The position numbers and the translations under genes are program-made. Positions 1-9,299 of a stretch of 64,000 nt of DNA are shown here, one piece after another (positions within the stretch are counted from its first letter, which is position 1; every line of letters starts with the position of its first letter). This stretch comes from Bacteroidales bacterium (GTDB lineage: Bacteria; Bacteroidota; Bacteroidia; Bacteroidales; UBA932): the NCBI GenBank assembly GCA_017619675.1, contig JAFZRX010000009.1, forward strand, positions 124,001 through 188,000, given 5' to 3'. The notes beneath the pieces are model-generated. The model made no database searches. It was not told the DNA's origin and saw only the letters and a program-made list of their open reading frames with translations.

Positions 1-510
1 GACAGCGACGTGGAAGTTATCAAGTCTTTTGACGATGTGCTTGACCTGCCGTACTTCGTAGGCGCGGAGACGGAGGAGACCAGCCTGGAACTGGCGGCGT
101 TCGGCGCGGAAAAAGGTCTGCCTTGGGTCAAGACAGCGCTTGACTATTATCAGGGAAGGAACTTCCTGAAAGAAGACGGCACAATGGAAACGGAGGTCCA
201 GCCCCTGGTGATGAGCCGGGTCCTGGGCTCCAGATACGAATGGGTCCCCGTCAAGAAGAAAGAGGAAGTGGTACGCGATGACGGCAAACTATGCGTTTTC
301 CCTTGCGAATGGTTCAGCGCCCACCCCTTCAAGGAAGGCGGCGGATGCAGATATACGATAACGGAGAATACACATAGCATACATCATTATGCCGGTCAAT
401 GGAGGGATGACGATTATCCCGGCGGACTGCTTCACAAGTGGTTCTACAAGATATTTGGAATTGATTGGCGGCTGATTGACAGAGAAGTTAAACTGTATGG
501 AAAGAAATAA
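1..510 (+). CDS. Glycosyltransferase, GT32-like, C-terminal part (cut by window start)
   Basis: The frame is open from base 1 (no start is visible), so this is the last ~169 residues of a longer protein. The end carries a TENTHSIHHYAGQW stretch, which matches the C-terminal 'ENTxSIHHxxGSW' signature of GT32/capsular sugar transferases; the DxD catalytic region would lie upstream of the window. Probable role: adding a hexose to a cell-surface polysaccharide. Its stop lies 14 bases inside the following glf gene, so it is translated as part of the same plus-strand operon. Family call is from the tail only, so donor and acceptor are unknown. Confidence 0.65.
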   Translation, partial: DSDVEVIKSFDDVLDLPYFVGAETEETSLELAAFGAEKGLPWVKTALDYYQGRNFLKEDGTMETEVQPLVMSRVLGSRYEWVPVKKKEEVVRDDGKLCVFPCEWFSAHPFKEGGGCRYTITENTHSIHHYAGQWRDDDYPGGLLHKWFYKIFGIDWRLIDREVKLYGKK

Positions 511-1609
511 AGAGAAATTCGACGTCCTTATAGTAGGATCTGGCCTTTATGGGGCGCTGAGTGCCTGGAAGGCAAGGAAGGAAGGCAAGAAATGCCTGGT
601 GATTGACCGCAGGCCGCAGGCGGGCGGAAACCTCTATTGTGAGAACATAGAGGGGATAAACGTGCACACCTACGGCCCCCATATCTTCCACACAAGCAAC
701 AAGAAGGTATGGGATTTCGTGAATTCCCTCGTCCCGTTCAACAACTTCATCAACTGCCCCCTGGCCAATTATCACGGGGAGTTGTACAACCTGCCGTTCA
801 ACATGAACACCTTCCACCAGATGTGGGGCGTGACCACTCCCGCACAGGCGGAAGCCATCATCCGCGAACAGAAGCGGGAGGTTCAGGGCGAGCCCAGGAA
901 CCTGGAGGAGCAGGCTGTGAGCCTGGTAGGGCGCGACATCTATGAGAAATTGGTGAAAGAGTACACCCAGAAGCAGTGGGGCCGCGAGTGCCGTGACCTT
1001 CCCGCTTTCATAATCAGGCGCCTTCCTGTGCGGTATGTATACAACAACAATTATTTCAACGACACCTATCAGGGAATTCCCATCGGCGGATATAACAAGC
1101 TGATAGAGGCGTTGCTGGATGGCGTGGAGGTCCGTACAGGAGCGGATTTCTTTGAGGCCAGGGAGTATTGGGAGAGCCTCGCTGACAGCATTGTGTTCAC
1201 GGGCAGGATCGATGAATTCTACGGATTCCGCTTCGGCAAGCTGGATTACAGGACAGTGAGCCTGGAAACTGAGGTGCTTGACACCCCCAATTTCCAGGGG
1301 AACGCGGTGGTGAACTACACTTCAAAGGACGAAGCCTTCACCCGGATCATCGAGCACAAGCACTTCGAGATGTTCGGCGACGCGGTATACGCGCGCCCCA
1401 GGACAGTCATTTCAAGGGAGTATCCCTGCGAATGGAGTGAGGGCAAGGAACCGTTCTATCCGGTTAACGACGACAGGAACTCCAAGATTTACAAGCAGTA
1501 CAAGGAACTTGCGGACAGGGAGAAGAATGTTGTCTTTGGCGGCCGCCTTGCAGAGTACAAATATTACGATATGGCTCCCATAGTGGAGAAAGTATTGGAT
1601 TTGAAGTAG
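497..1609 (+). CDS. glf: UDP-galactopyranose mutase
   Basis: Flavoenzyme that converts UDP-galactopyranose to UDP-galactofuranose in the cytoplasm, supplying galactofuranose for surface glycans. About 370 residues, the normal size. The N-terminus has the FAD-binding VGSGLYGA motif, followed by the family block GINVHTYGPHIFHT, and the C-terminal half has GGRLAEYKYYDMAP, which binds flavin and substrate in Glf proteins. I chose ATG 497, which overlaps the upstream gene by 14 bases; a TTG at 476 would add seven residues not expected in the family. It is the only sugar-nucleotide enzyme in this gene block, so the neighbouring transferases probably include a galactofuranosyltransferase. Confidence 0.96.
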   Translation: MERNKEKFDVLIVGSGLYGALSAWKARKEGKKCLVIDRRPQAGGNLYCENIEGINVHTYGPHIFHTSNKKVWDFVNSLVPFNNFINCPLANYHGELYNLPFNMNTFHQMWGVTTPAQAEAIIREQKREVQGEPRNLEEQAVSLVGRDIYEKLVKEYTQKQWGRECRDLPAFIIRRLPVRYVYNNNYFNDTYQGIPIGGYNKLIEALLDGVEVRTGADFFEAREYWESLADSIVFTGRIDEFYGFRFGKLDYRTVSLETEVLDTPNFQGNAVVNYTSKDEAFTRIIEHKHFEMFGDAVYARPRTVISREYPCEWSEGKEPFYPVNDDRNSKIYKQYKELADREKNVVFGGRLAEYKYYDMAPIVEKVLDLK

Positions 1610-1613
1610 AAGT

Positions 1614-2549
1614 ATGCCGGCGGTAAGTGTCATAGTCCCAATATTCAATGTCGAAAAGTATATAGAGAGATGTGTGCGCCGCCTTATGGGCCAGGCGCTC
1701 AGGGATTTGGAATATATCTTTGTGGATGACTGTACCCCTGACAAGTCTGTGGAAATCCTGGAGAGTGTGTTGGATGAGTATCCGGAACGCCGCAGCCAGG
1801 TGAAGATAATCCATAATGAGGTGAACCGTGGATCCGCCTTTACCCGTAGAGTGGGCATTGAGCACGCCACGGGAGATTATATCATACATTGTGACAGCGA
1901 TGATTATCCGGAACCGGACATGTATGGGAAAATGTATGCGAAGGCCTCGGAGGAGAATCTTGACATAGTCATATGCCGGACTTGCAATGTGTACCCTGAC
2001 CATGTTGTCCTGGCTCCGGACAAACTGGGCTTGGATGACCTGTTGGGGGCGTTGCTCAGGCAGGACATGTACAATCACTTGACAGACAAGCTGATTACCC
2101 GCCAGGCTTACTTGAAAGGTATAACCTATCCCAGGTGCGATATGAGCGAAGATACTGCCATCCTTATCCAACTGGTTGCCAACTGTAAGACTTTCGGATA
2201 TATTTATGAGCCCCTGTACAATTACGTGGCCAGTGAGGGAGGTATCAGCAGGAACGGCTTCACCGAGGATAAGGTTAGGCAGATGGTGGAGAATTACAAC
2301 CTGGCTTTTTCCGCCCTTGAGGCCAAGGGACTTGCAGGGAAATACAGGAAGGATATAACCAACCTCAAGTGCTGGCTGAAGTCCGCCCTTCAAGAATTCC
2401 CAAGGGAGTTTTATATGAGCATTTATCCGGAAGTGGACCTTGCCTTATTGTTCAACCGGCGTTTCCCCATTTTGTGCCGGATAGGTCACCTGACCAAGTT
2501 GTTGGGTATACACGGATTGTCAAAATTATTTAAGAAAAACAAACAGTAA
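1614..2549 (+). CDS. GT2 family glycosyltransferase (first of a tandem pair)
   Basis: About 311 residues with the GT-A fold signature of family 2: N-terminal MPAVSVIVPIFN, the nucleotide-binding VDDCTPDKS, and the metal-binding HCDSDD (DxD equivalent) near residues 88-95. It should transfer a sugar from a nucleotide donor to a growing polysaccharide on the cytoplasmic face of the membrane. It starts four bases after glf. It is clearly paralogous to the next gene (same start MPAVSVIV, same ERRSQV segment), so the pair looks like a tandem duplication that has since diverged. Sugar specificity cannot be read from sequence. Confidence 0.9.
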   Translation: MPAVSVIVPIFNVEKYIERCVRRLMGQALRDLEYIFVDDCTPDKSVEILESVLDEYPERRSQVKIIHNEVNRGSAFTRRVGIEHATGDYIIHCDSDDYPEPDMYGKMYAKASEENLDIVICRTCNVYPDHVVLAPDKLGLDDLLGALLRQDMYNHLTDKLITRQAYLKGITYPRCDMSEDTAILIQLVANCKTFGYIYEPLYNYVASEGGISRNGFTEDKVRQMVENYNLAFSALEAKGLAGKYRKDITNLKCWLKSALQEFPREFYMSIYPEVDLALLFNRRFPILCRIGHLTKLLGIHGLSKLFKKNKQ

Positions 2550-3526
2550 TGCCTGCAGTTAGTGTCATAGTCCTGGTCTACAAGGTTGAGGAGTACATTG
2601 CACAATGTGCCCGGAGCCTCTTTGGCCAGACCCTGAAGGATGTGGAATTCATCATTGTGGATGACTGCAGCCCTGACAGGTCCATGGAGATACTTGAGGA
2701 TGTCCTGGACCGGGAATTCCCGGAGCGCCGGAGCCAGGTAAGGATACTCCGCAACGAGAAGAACAGCGGCCAGGCGTACAGCCGGCGCAGGGGCGTCGAG
2801 GTTTCCACGGGAAAATACACCATCCATTGTGACAGTGACGACTGGCAGGAGCCCGACATGCTGGAGCGCATGTATCTGGAAGCCGATAAATACGATGCTG
2901 ACGCGTTAGTCTGCGCCTGGTACCGGGACAACGACCCCGTTCCCACAAAGTACAACCGGGTGGGGGAGAACTGCCGCGAACTGATCCTTGGCAATATGGT
3001 GGCCGTGGGCGAGATACAGTCGCTGTGGCGCTACATGGTGAAAAGGGAAGTGTATTTCAGGGGGATCGATTTCCCGCTGTACAACCAGGGCGAAGACCAC
3101 GCCCTGATGGTGCAGCTGGTCTGGAAAAGCAAGAGCGTTTATTGCGTGCCGGTGCCGTTGTATCACTGGAGGACCAACATGGCCTCCGTCACACGCGACC
3201 CTTCTGTGCTGGGCGTGATGCGGAGGTTCGAGGGCGACTGCGCCAACGCCCGGCTGGTGGAGGCGTTCCTCACCAGGCAGGGCGTGCGCGAGCGCTTCGA
3301 CAAGCAGCTGGCCGCCCACAAGCTGCTCTGCATCTTTGACCTGCGGCCGCTGCTGCGCAAAGGCGAGAGCATTGACAGATGGCGGAACGAGTTCCCCGAG
3401 ATAAAAGGCAAGGTTTTGTCCAATAAACATATTAAATTTGCCCATAAGCTTGAGTATTTGACAGATATGTATTGCCCACCGGCAGTCATCAAGGCAGTTT
3501 ACAGATGGAGAAGTCACTCTCGATAA
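2549..3526 (+). CDS. GT2 family glycosyltransferase (second of the tandem pair)
   Basis: About 325 residues. Same GT2 landmarks as its upstream neighbour: MPAVSVIVLVYK at the N-terminus, IVDDCSPDRS, and HCDSDDW as DxD equivalent. The ATG overlaps the preceding stop by one base (TAATG), indicating translational coupling. The C-terminal third is unlike that of the upstream paralogue, which suggests different acceptors. Probably adds one residue of the repeating unit built by this cluster. Confidence 0.9.
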   Translation: MPAVSVIVLVYKVEEYIAQCARSLFGQTLKDVEFIIVDDCSPDRSMEILEDVLDREFPERRSQVRILRNEKNSGQAYSRRRGVEVSTGKYTIHCDSDDWQEPDMLERMYLEADKYDADALVCAWYRDNDPVPTKYNRVGENCRELILGNMVAVGEIQSLWRYMVKREVYFRGIDFPLYNQGEDHALMVQLVWKSKSVYCVPVPLYHWRTNMASVTRDPSVLGVMRRFEGDCANARLVEAFLTRQGVRERFDKQLAAHKLLCIFDLRPLLRKGESIDRWRNEFPEIKGKVLSNKHIKFAHKLEYLTDMYCPPAVIKAVYRWRSHSR

Positions 3527-4581
3527 TAATCCCTTCCTACAACATGGCGCAGCTGCTGCCGCGTTGCCTGGATTCCTTGCTGGAGTCCGGGGCGGGGGAG
3601 TCGTTCGAGGCCATAGTGGTGAATGACGGGAGCAAGGACGATACGCTGCAGGTGGCGCTCCGCTACCGCGACGCCAACCCTGACTGCATCAGGGTCATTG
3701 ACAAGCCTAACGGCAACTACGGATCTACCATAAACGCCGCTTTGCCGCAGGCGCGCGGCAAATACGTGAAGATCCTGGATGCCGACGACTGGTTCGACCC
3801 CGCGGCCCTGGCAAAGTTCGTGAAAGAACTGTCAGGCACTGACGCCGATATGGTGGTTACCCACTTCACCCAGATCCACCCCAGGGGCGTGAAGGAACTG
3901 GCCAAATACAACCTGTACGGCAAGGAACCATACGAATATGGGAAGACCTACCCCCTGGACCAGGTGCTTTCGGACGGATACATCCGCTTCTTCCTGATGC
4001 ATTCGCTGGCGTACAAGACGCAGCTTCTGATTCAGAACGGCTACCGCCAGGCTGAGGGTTGCTCCTACACGGACCTTGAGTGGGATGTATATCCGCTGTT
4101 CTATGCCAGGGACATTGTCTTCTTTGACACCAACCTGTATCAATACAACCTGGACAGGGAAGGACAGACGATGGATCCCAAGGTGCTCGCCCGCAGCCTT
4201 GACCAGTTGGGAAGGGTGACTGAGAACATCCTGGGTTTCTATGAGAGCTATCCACGCGGGGAACTGTCCCCGGAAAGGAAGGCCTTCCTGGACCAGTTCT
4301 ACCGCAACAGGATACGCCTGATGGCAAAGAGCTACCTGCTGGACCTTCCAAGGGACATGTTCGACGCGCAGGAATTCGCGGCCGTGGACGGGAAACTTCA
4401 GGGACATATGGAGAAACTGGGCCTGGAACCCATAAAACTGTTCCCGGCTAACAAGATAATAAGGATTGACGCATACAAGTACTGGCGCAGGAAGCGCAGC
4501 CGCTTCCCCAAGGCGTTGGAGGCGGTCAATTCAGTGGCGGACAAGGTGATGACCGCCATGTACAGAAAGTTGTTCAGATAA
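3505..4581 (+). CDS. GT2 family glycosyltransferase
   Basis: About 358 residues beginning MEKSLSIIIPSYNM, with VVNDGSKDDT and the DxD-type KILDADDWFD around residue 90, all GT2 landmarks. It is not a close copy of the two preceding transferases: the NGNYGSTINAAL segment and long helical C-terminus resemble GT2 proteins that modify capsular or exopolysaccharide chains. I chose ATG 3505, which overlaps the previous gene by 22 bases; the TTG at 3472 would add residues before the conserved first strand. Cytoplasmic or membrane-associated; donor unknown. Confidence 0.9.
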   Translation: MEKSLSIIIPSYNMAQLLPRCLDSLLESGAGESFEAIVVNDGSKDDTLQVALRYRDANPDCIRVIDKPNGNYGSTINAALPQARGKYVKILDADDWFDPAALAKFVKELSGTDADMVVTHFTQIHPRGVKELAKYNLYGKEPYEYGKTYPLDQVLSDGYIRFFLMHSLAYKTQLLIQNGYRQAEGCSYTDLEWDVYPLFYARDIVFFDTNLYQYNLDREGQTMDPKVLARSLDQLGRVTENILGFYESYPRGELSPERKAFLDQFYRNRIRLMAKSYLLDLPRDMFDAQEFAAVDGKLQGHMEKLGLEPIKLFPANKIIRIDAYKYWRRKRSRFPKALEAVNSVADKVMTAMYRKLFR

Positions 4582-4591
4582 GAGAATTACT

Positions 4592-5683
4592 ATGCCAAAA
4601 CTGTTATTCATCAGGTATAAACGGGCCAAGAATATCCTTGAGGGTGGTGAAGTAGTGAGCCGGAGGAACCTTGAGGCCTTGGAACAGGTTCTTGGGAAGG
4701 AGAACGTAGAGGTCATTTACATCCACGACGAGAAGGCCAAGAAGAAGAGCCGCATCGTGGGCGCCTGGTTCTTCATCAGGAACTACTTCTTCGGGCTTAC
4801 GCCAAAGAGGACGGCCGCCATAGTGGACAAGGCCATGGACTATGATTACCTGTGGATAGACCGCAGTGTATTCGGCATAATAGGCCGCAAGGCGCGTCAC
4901 GCCGGGTACAAGGGAAAGATTATCTGCTTCTTCCATAATATTGAGACCATATTCTTTGACGCCAAGCTCCCCAAGTGGCTTCTTGGCCGGAGGGTGGTGC
5001 TCCGTTGCGCCCGTCATAACGACGCCTACTGCTGCCGCGTCGCCGATGCCATAGTGGCCCTGACCAAGCGCGACTCCGATTATCTGGCCAAGCATTACGG
5101 CCGCGGGGCGGATTTCCTGGCCCCGGTAATGTTCAAGGACCGTTATGCAAAGGACATCTATCCGCTGGGCAACATCCCTTCAAAGCCTCTGTGCGTGTTC
5201 CTGGGATCTTTCTTCCCGGCCAATGTGCAGGGAGTTGAGTGGTTCGTCCGGGAGGTATACCACAATGTGGACATATCGCTCAAGATAGTGGGCAAGGGCA
5301 TGGACAAGTTGAAGATGATAGGCAAGGACTGGCTGGATCCGGACATAGAGATAATCACTGACGCACCGCAGCTGGAGCCATATTTCATCCAGGCGGACAT
5401 CATGGTCATCCCTATCTTCAAGGGCAGCGGCATGAAGGTGAAGACCTGCGAGTCCCTCATGTTCGGAAAGAACATCCTGGCCACCGACGAGGCCTGGGAA
5501 GGCTATGACCTGGACTTTGAGCGCGCCGGCGGCCGCTGCAATTCCGCATGGGAGTTCATACAGCGCATCAAGGACCTCTCTAAGGTGCCTGCACCGCGTT
5601 TCAACGCATATTCAAGGGAAGTGTTCCTGAGCAAGTATTCCGATGCCCAGGCCCCCGAACTGTTCCGTAAGATATTGGGTTAA
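4592..5683 (+). CDS. Glycosyltransferase, GT4/GT-B type
   Basis: About 363 residues. It has a GT-B layout: N-terminal Rossmann half (LLFIRYKRAKN..., ICFFHNIE), then a C-terminal donor-binding half with VFLGSFFPANVQGVEWF, IVGKGMDKL and the VIPIFKGSGMKVKTCESL segment, which corresponds to the E-x7-E region of retaining family 4 enzymes. Last plus-strand gene of the glycan cluster, ten bases after the preceding GT2. Its TAA shares bases with the TAA of the convergent next gene (TTAA at 5680-5683), and no terminator is visible there. Confidence 0.85.
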   Translation: MPKLLFIRYKRAKNILEGGEVVSRRNLEALEQVLGKENVEVIYIHDEKAKKKSRIVGAWFFIRNYFFGLTPKRTAAIVDKAMDYDYLWIDRSVFGIIGRKARHAGYKGKIICFFHNIETIFFDAKLPKWLLGRRVVLRCARHNDAYCCRVADAIVALTKRDSDYLAKHYGRGADFLAPVMFKDRYAKDIYPLGNIPSKPLCVFLGSFFPANVQGVEWFVREVYHNVDISLKIVGKGMDKLKMIGKDWLDPDIEIITDAPQLEPYFIQADIMVIPIFKGSGMKVKTCESLMFGKNILATDEAWEGYDLDFERAGGRCNSAWEFIQRIKDLSKVPAPRFNAYSREVFLSKYSDAQAPELFRKILG

Positions 5684-6801
5684 AGTGACTCGATGGCATC
5701 CGCCATCTTCTCCCAGGAATACTTCTGTTTCTGGGAGGCTACACCCTGTGAGAAATCCGGCTTTTCCGAAGCGAACCTTACCAGGGCGTCCGCAATGGAT
5801 ATCACGGCCGGCTCGGTGACGTATCCGGCCACGCCGTCCGGAACTATTTCCGGAAGGCCGCCCACGCGCGTCACAAGCATCGGTTTTCCAAAATGATAGG
5901 CTATCTGGGTGATGCCGCTCTGGGTGGCGGTCTTGTAAGGCTGGACAATGAGGTCCGCGGCGCAGAAATAATAGCGGACCATGTCGTCAGGGATGAAGTT
6001 GGGGAAGATGATCACCCTGTCACCAAGTGCATTGGCGGCGTCCAGGTATTTCTCGGGGTTGGAGTAGAATTCTCCGGCCACTATCAGTTTCAGGCCCCGG
6101 AACTGTTCCAAACGGTCGTCAGCGAAGGCTTCCAGCAGCCAGTCAAGCCCCTTGTAATCCCTGATAAGGCCAAAGAAAAGCAGGTAGCGGCTGTCTTTGT
6201 CCAGTCCCAGTTTCTCAATGGCTTCCTCCCTGCTCACAGGTGTCCCATAATGGTCATAGAGAGGGTGGGGGCACATTGCCGAAGGCTTGTCCGGCGCAAA
6301 GGAGCGTATGTCCTTAAGTACGGAATCTGACATGGTCACGAAGCCGTCCATAGAATTGCAGAAATATCTGCTGAAGAACTTGTCGCCAGGCTTGTGCTCG
6401 TGTGGGATGAGATTGTGGACAAGCCCGATGCGCTTTGCCCCTGACTTCTTTGCGATGCGAGCCACGGTGCCCATAGCGGGGCCCATGAACGGCATCCAGA
6501 AGGCAAATACAATGAGGTCAGCCTTCATCTTGCGCAGTTTGCGGCCTGTCGCTATCCAGTTGAGCGGATTGCAGGAATTGAGCATCCTGGTTATTTCAAG
6601 TCCTTCCGGGGCGGAACCGTCGGAATACTGGGTCTTGCCCGGAAACAGGAAAGAGGGATACTGGAGAGTAAATGTCACCAGCTGCACGCGGCGCCCGCGG
6701 GCGGCGAATTCAGCCGCCAGCCTTTCGCTGAAGGCGGCTATTCCGCCCCTGTAAGGGTAAGCCGGGCCAACTATGACTATTTTTTGCGGACTGCCTTCCA
6801 T
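5680..6801 (-). CDS. Glycosyltransferase family 4 protein
   Basis: About 373 residues. The N-terminus KIVIVGPAYPYRGGIAAFSERLA contains the glycine-rich acceptor loop of GT4 enzymes. The C-terminal half has LLFFGLIRDYKGLDWLLEAF, IVQPYKTATQSGITQIAYHFGKP and VGGLPEIV, the donor-binding E-x7-E neighbourhood. The gene follows the YfhO-like gene on the minus strand with a 25-base overlap, so the two are probably co-expressed; a YfhO-type membrane protein plus a GT4 suggests lipid-linked sugar handling. Specific sugar unknown. Confidence 0.88.
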   Translation of the reverse strand: MEGSPQKIVIVGPAYPYRGGIAAFSERLAAEFAARGRRVQLVTFTLQYPSFLFPGKTQYSDGSAPEGLEITRMLNSCNPLNWIATGRKLRKMKADLIVFAFWMPFMGPAMGTVARIAKKSGAKRIGLVHNLIPHEHKPGDKFFSRYFCNSMDGFVTMSDSVLKDIRSFAPDKPSAMCPHPLYDHYGTPVSREEAIEKLGLDKDSRYLLFFGLIRDYKGLDWLLEAFADDRLEQFRGLKLIVAGEFYSNPEKYLDAANALGDRVIIFPNFIPDDMVRYYFCAADLIVQPYKTATQSGITQIAYHFGKPMLVTRVGGLPEIVPDGVAGYVTEPAVISIADALVRFASEKPDFSQGVASQKQKYSWEKMADAIESL

Positions 6802-9230
6802 ATTCCGTACGCCGCTGCCAGTGCGATGGCCAGATATATCAATACTATGAAGATGATGGACATGATATCGCCCTTGCGGACGCTGTCCGGGTCGAACGTG
6901 AAGTTGATGGTGTGCTCTCCCGCAGGGACGTTCATGGCCCTGAGCACGTAGTCCGCGCGGAAATAATCCGCTTCCTCTCCGTCAAGGGTGGCTTTCCAGC
7001 CGTATGGGTAGTAGATTTCGGAGAATACTACCGTTCCATCCTGAGAGGTCTTTACGGAGTAGTCCAGGCTCTTGGGACTGTAGGAGGTGAGCTTGATCTC
7101 AGCGTCCTCCGCGATTCCCGGGTGCAGTTCGTCCACACAGTTGTCGAATTCCTTGTCAATGACGGCCACGTCCCTAAGGTCATATATGGTCAGGGCGTCG
7201 CTCTCCTGGTTGGCGTTCTCCACAACCTTGATGTCGGACACGAACCAGGCGTTGCCGTATGCGTTGGGGTTGTACTTTGGCGTTACCCCGCCGTCTTCGT
7301 CCTGAGAGATTATGTACTTGGTGTTGAGCATGTTGATTACCGGCAGGTGCAGCTTGGACAGGTGCTCGTCAATGAGGTCCTGGTAGCGGCGCAACTTGGC
7401 GGCGCTGTATCCTCCGATGGACTCGAAGTAATATGATGTCCTGGATTCGTTGTAGGTATTGGTGGAAAGGTTGAGCACCCTGAAATGAGGCTCCGGGTCC
7501 TGCATCAGGGCCTGCTCGTACGGCAGCATCTCAAAGGAGGACATGTTCTGCCTGCGGGTCACAAAATTGTTGTCGTTGAAGTAACGCTTGTCAATGGGCC
7601 ACATGTCCACAAGTACAAGCACGCCCAGTATTGCAATCATCAGCCAGGACTTCATCTTGCCGCTGGAGTATATCCAGAGGGTGAGGGCGGAGGCGGCGAT
7701 GAACGCGAATGAGCGGAGCGAGTCGCTTCTGAGCAGCGACGCCCTCTGGGCTATGATTGCGTTATAGAGCCATTCAGGATAGTTGACAGACCATACGGAA
7801 TCGTGCGGGGAACTGAAACTGAATATGCTTCCTCCCAGCAGCGCCAGCAGCAGGCAGAGGCCTCCCGTGACGCCCGCGGCCCACAGTATGCTCTTCTGCA
7901 GTTTCTTCTTCTCCACTTTCTTGAGCATTATCTCCCTAATTGCAAGGAAGCCAAGAAGCGGCATTGCGACTTCCGCCACTATCAGGATGGAGGATACCGC
8001 CCTGAACTTGTTGTACATGGGGAAGAACTTGAAGAACAGCCTGGTCAGGGGCATGAAATTCTGCCCCCATGCAAGCATGATGGAGAACAGCGTGCCTATG
8101 AGCAGGCCCCATTTATGCGGTCCCGGCACTATGAGGCATCCCAGCAGGAACAGGAAGCATACTATTGCTCCCATATACACGTTGCCCGCGGTGAAGGACT
8201 GGCCTCCCCAGTACATGGGGACGGCCTCGCAGAACGCCGCGGCGTCCTTGGAGGACACGCCCTGCTCCCTCAGGGCCTTGTATACTTCGGAATCCGTTCC
8301 CACGCTCATTGCGGTGGCTCCTCCCATGGCTCCCGGAACCAGGAACGACAGTGACTCGTCAATGCCGTAACTCCATTGGGTGGCGTAATTCAGGTCAAGT
8401 CCGTTCTGGGTAGCCGAATCAGCCGGCTCGTTCTCCTTCACGAGGTCTGTCTGGCCTCCGCGCATGGTCTCGCTTGTATATTCAGCATTGGCGAACACGT
8501 CCGCGCAGTTCGCGCCCATACCCAGGCCGAGGGCGACCACGAATACGGCGGTGCCGATGAGCATGTCGCGTCCCTTCTTCTCTTTCAGGTGGAAGATGAG
8601 CTGGACAACCCACATCAGGGCTATGAGCATGCCGTAATAGAAGAACATCTGTGGGTGCTTGGTGGCTCCCGCGGCCACGAACAGCGCGGTGAGGACGCCT
8701 CCCAGCACATATTGCTTCTTGCTGAATATCAGATTGAACGCTCCCAGGACCACGGCGGTGTCCGCGATGGTCCAGGTCTTGGTTATATGGCCCGCCCCTA
8801 TGATTACCAGAAAATAAGAGGACAGGCCCATGGCTATGGCCCCCACTATGCTCAGCCATTTGTCCACGTCGAAACATCGCAGGCATATGAAGAAGCACAG
8901 GAAATACATGAAGATGATCCAGGCGGGGTTGTTGGTCTTGTGAAGGATTGCGTTTACGGGGCCGAAAACATCCTCCGACGCATAATGGCATCCTCCGATC
9001 TGGTAGTTTGGCATTCCGCTGAACATGGCTCCGTTCCAGAAAGTCCAGTCTCCGGTCAGGTCATGGTATACCAGGGACTGGTGCGATGCTCCCGTAAAAT
9101 TCTGCTGGTCTCCGGCAAAGAGGACCTTGCCTTTGAGCTGGGGTGAACAATAGGTGTAACCGAGTGCTAAGAAAATAATGACGGCGGCCACATAGGCTCC
9201 ATATTTGTTGAGAATGCTCTTGAATTTCAT
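6777..9230 (-). CDS. YfhO-family integral membrane protein
   Basis: About 817 residues with some 12 or more hydrophobic helices, a large extracytoplasmic loop carrying GGQSF and QRASLLRSDSLRS-like segments, and a C-terminal soluble beta-rich domain (SYSPKSLDYSVKTS...VFSEIYYPYGWKATLDG) before a final helix. This layout matches YfhO proteins, whose GT-C-like fold is linked in Firmicutes to glycosylation of lipoteichoic acid; in Bacteroidota the substrate is not established. ATG 9230 was chosen because MKFKSIL precedes the first helix, and the possible 11-residue upstream extension covers the promoter. Overlaps the downstream GT4 start by 25 bases. Confidence 0.85.
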   Translation of the reverse strand: MKFKSILNKYGAYVAAVIIFLALGYTYCSPQLKGKVLFAGDQQNFTGASHQSLVYHDLTGDWTFWNGAMFSGMPNYQIGGCHYASEDVFGPVNAILHKTNNPAWIIFMYFLCFFICLRCFDVDKWLSIVGAIAMGLSSYFLVIIGAGHITKTWTIADTAVVLGAFNLIFSKKQYVLGGVLTALFVAAGATKHPQMFFYYGMLIALMWVVQLIFHLKEKKGRDMLIGTAVFVVALGLGMGANCADVFANAEYTSETMRGGQTDLVKENEPADSATQNGLDLNYATQWSYGIDESLSFLVPGAMGGATAMSVGTDSEVYKALREQGVSSKDAAAFCEAVPMYWGGQSFTAGNVYMGAIVCFLFLLGCLIVPGPHKWGLLIGTLFSIMLAWGQNFMPLTRLFFKFFPMYNKFRAVSSILIVAEVAMPLLGFLAIREIMLKKVEKKKLQKSILWAAGVTGGLCLLLALLGGSIFSFSSPHDSVWSVNYPEWLYNAIIAQRASLLRSDSLRSFAFIAASALTLWIYSSGKMKSWLMIAILGVLVLVDMWPIDKRYFNDNNFVTRRQNMSSFEMLPYEQALMQDPEPHFRVLNLSTNTYNESRTSYYFESIGGYSAAKLRRYQDLIDEHLSKLHLPVINMLNTKYIISQDEDGGVTPKYNPNAYGNAWFVSDIKVVENANQESDALTIYDLRDVAVIDKEFDNCVDELHPGIAEDAEIKLTSYSPKSLDYSVKTSQDGTVVFSEIYYPYGWKATLDGEEADYFRADYVLRAMNVPAGEHTINFTFDPDSVRKGDIMSIIFIVLIYLAIALAAAYGIWKAVRKK

Positions 9231-9251
9231 TTTCTGAAGTATATAACAGGG

Positions 9252-9278
9252 CAAATATAGCAAAAGATGCTATCTTTG
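9252..9278. promoter_or_regulatory. Divergent minus-7 boxes for the YfhO-like and DUF4954 genes
   Basis: CAAATATA at 9252-9259 reads TATATTTG on the minus strand, and TATCTTTG lies at 9271-9278 on the plus strand; both fit TAnnTTTG. They sit about 20 bases before the respective ATGs. No good TTTG minus-33 element is seen at the usual 19-base spacing for either. Confidence 0.5.
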
Positions 9279-9299
9279 CCTCACAAACGATTGAAATAT

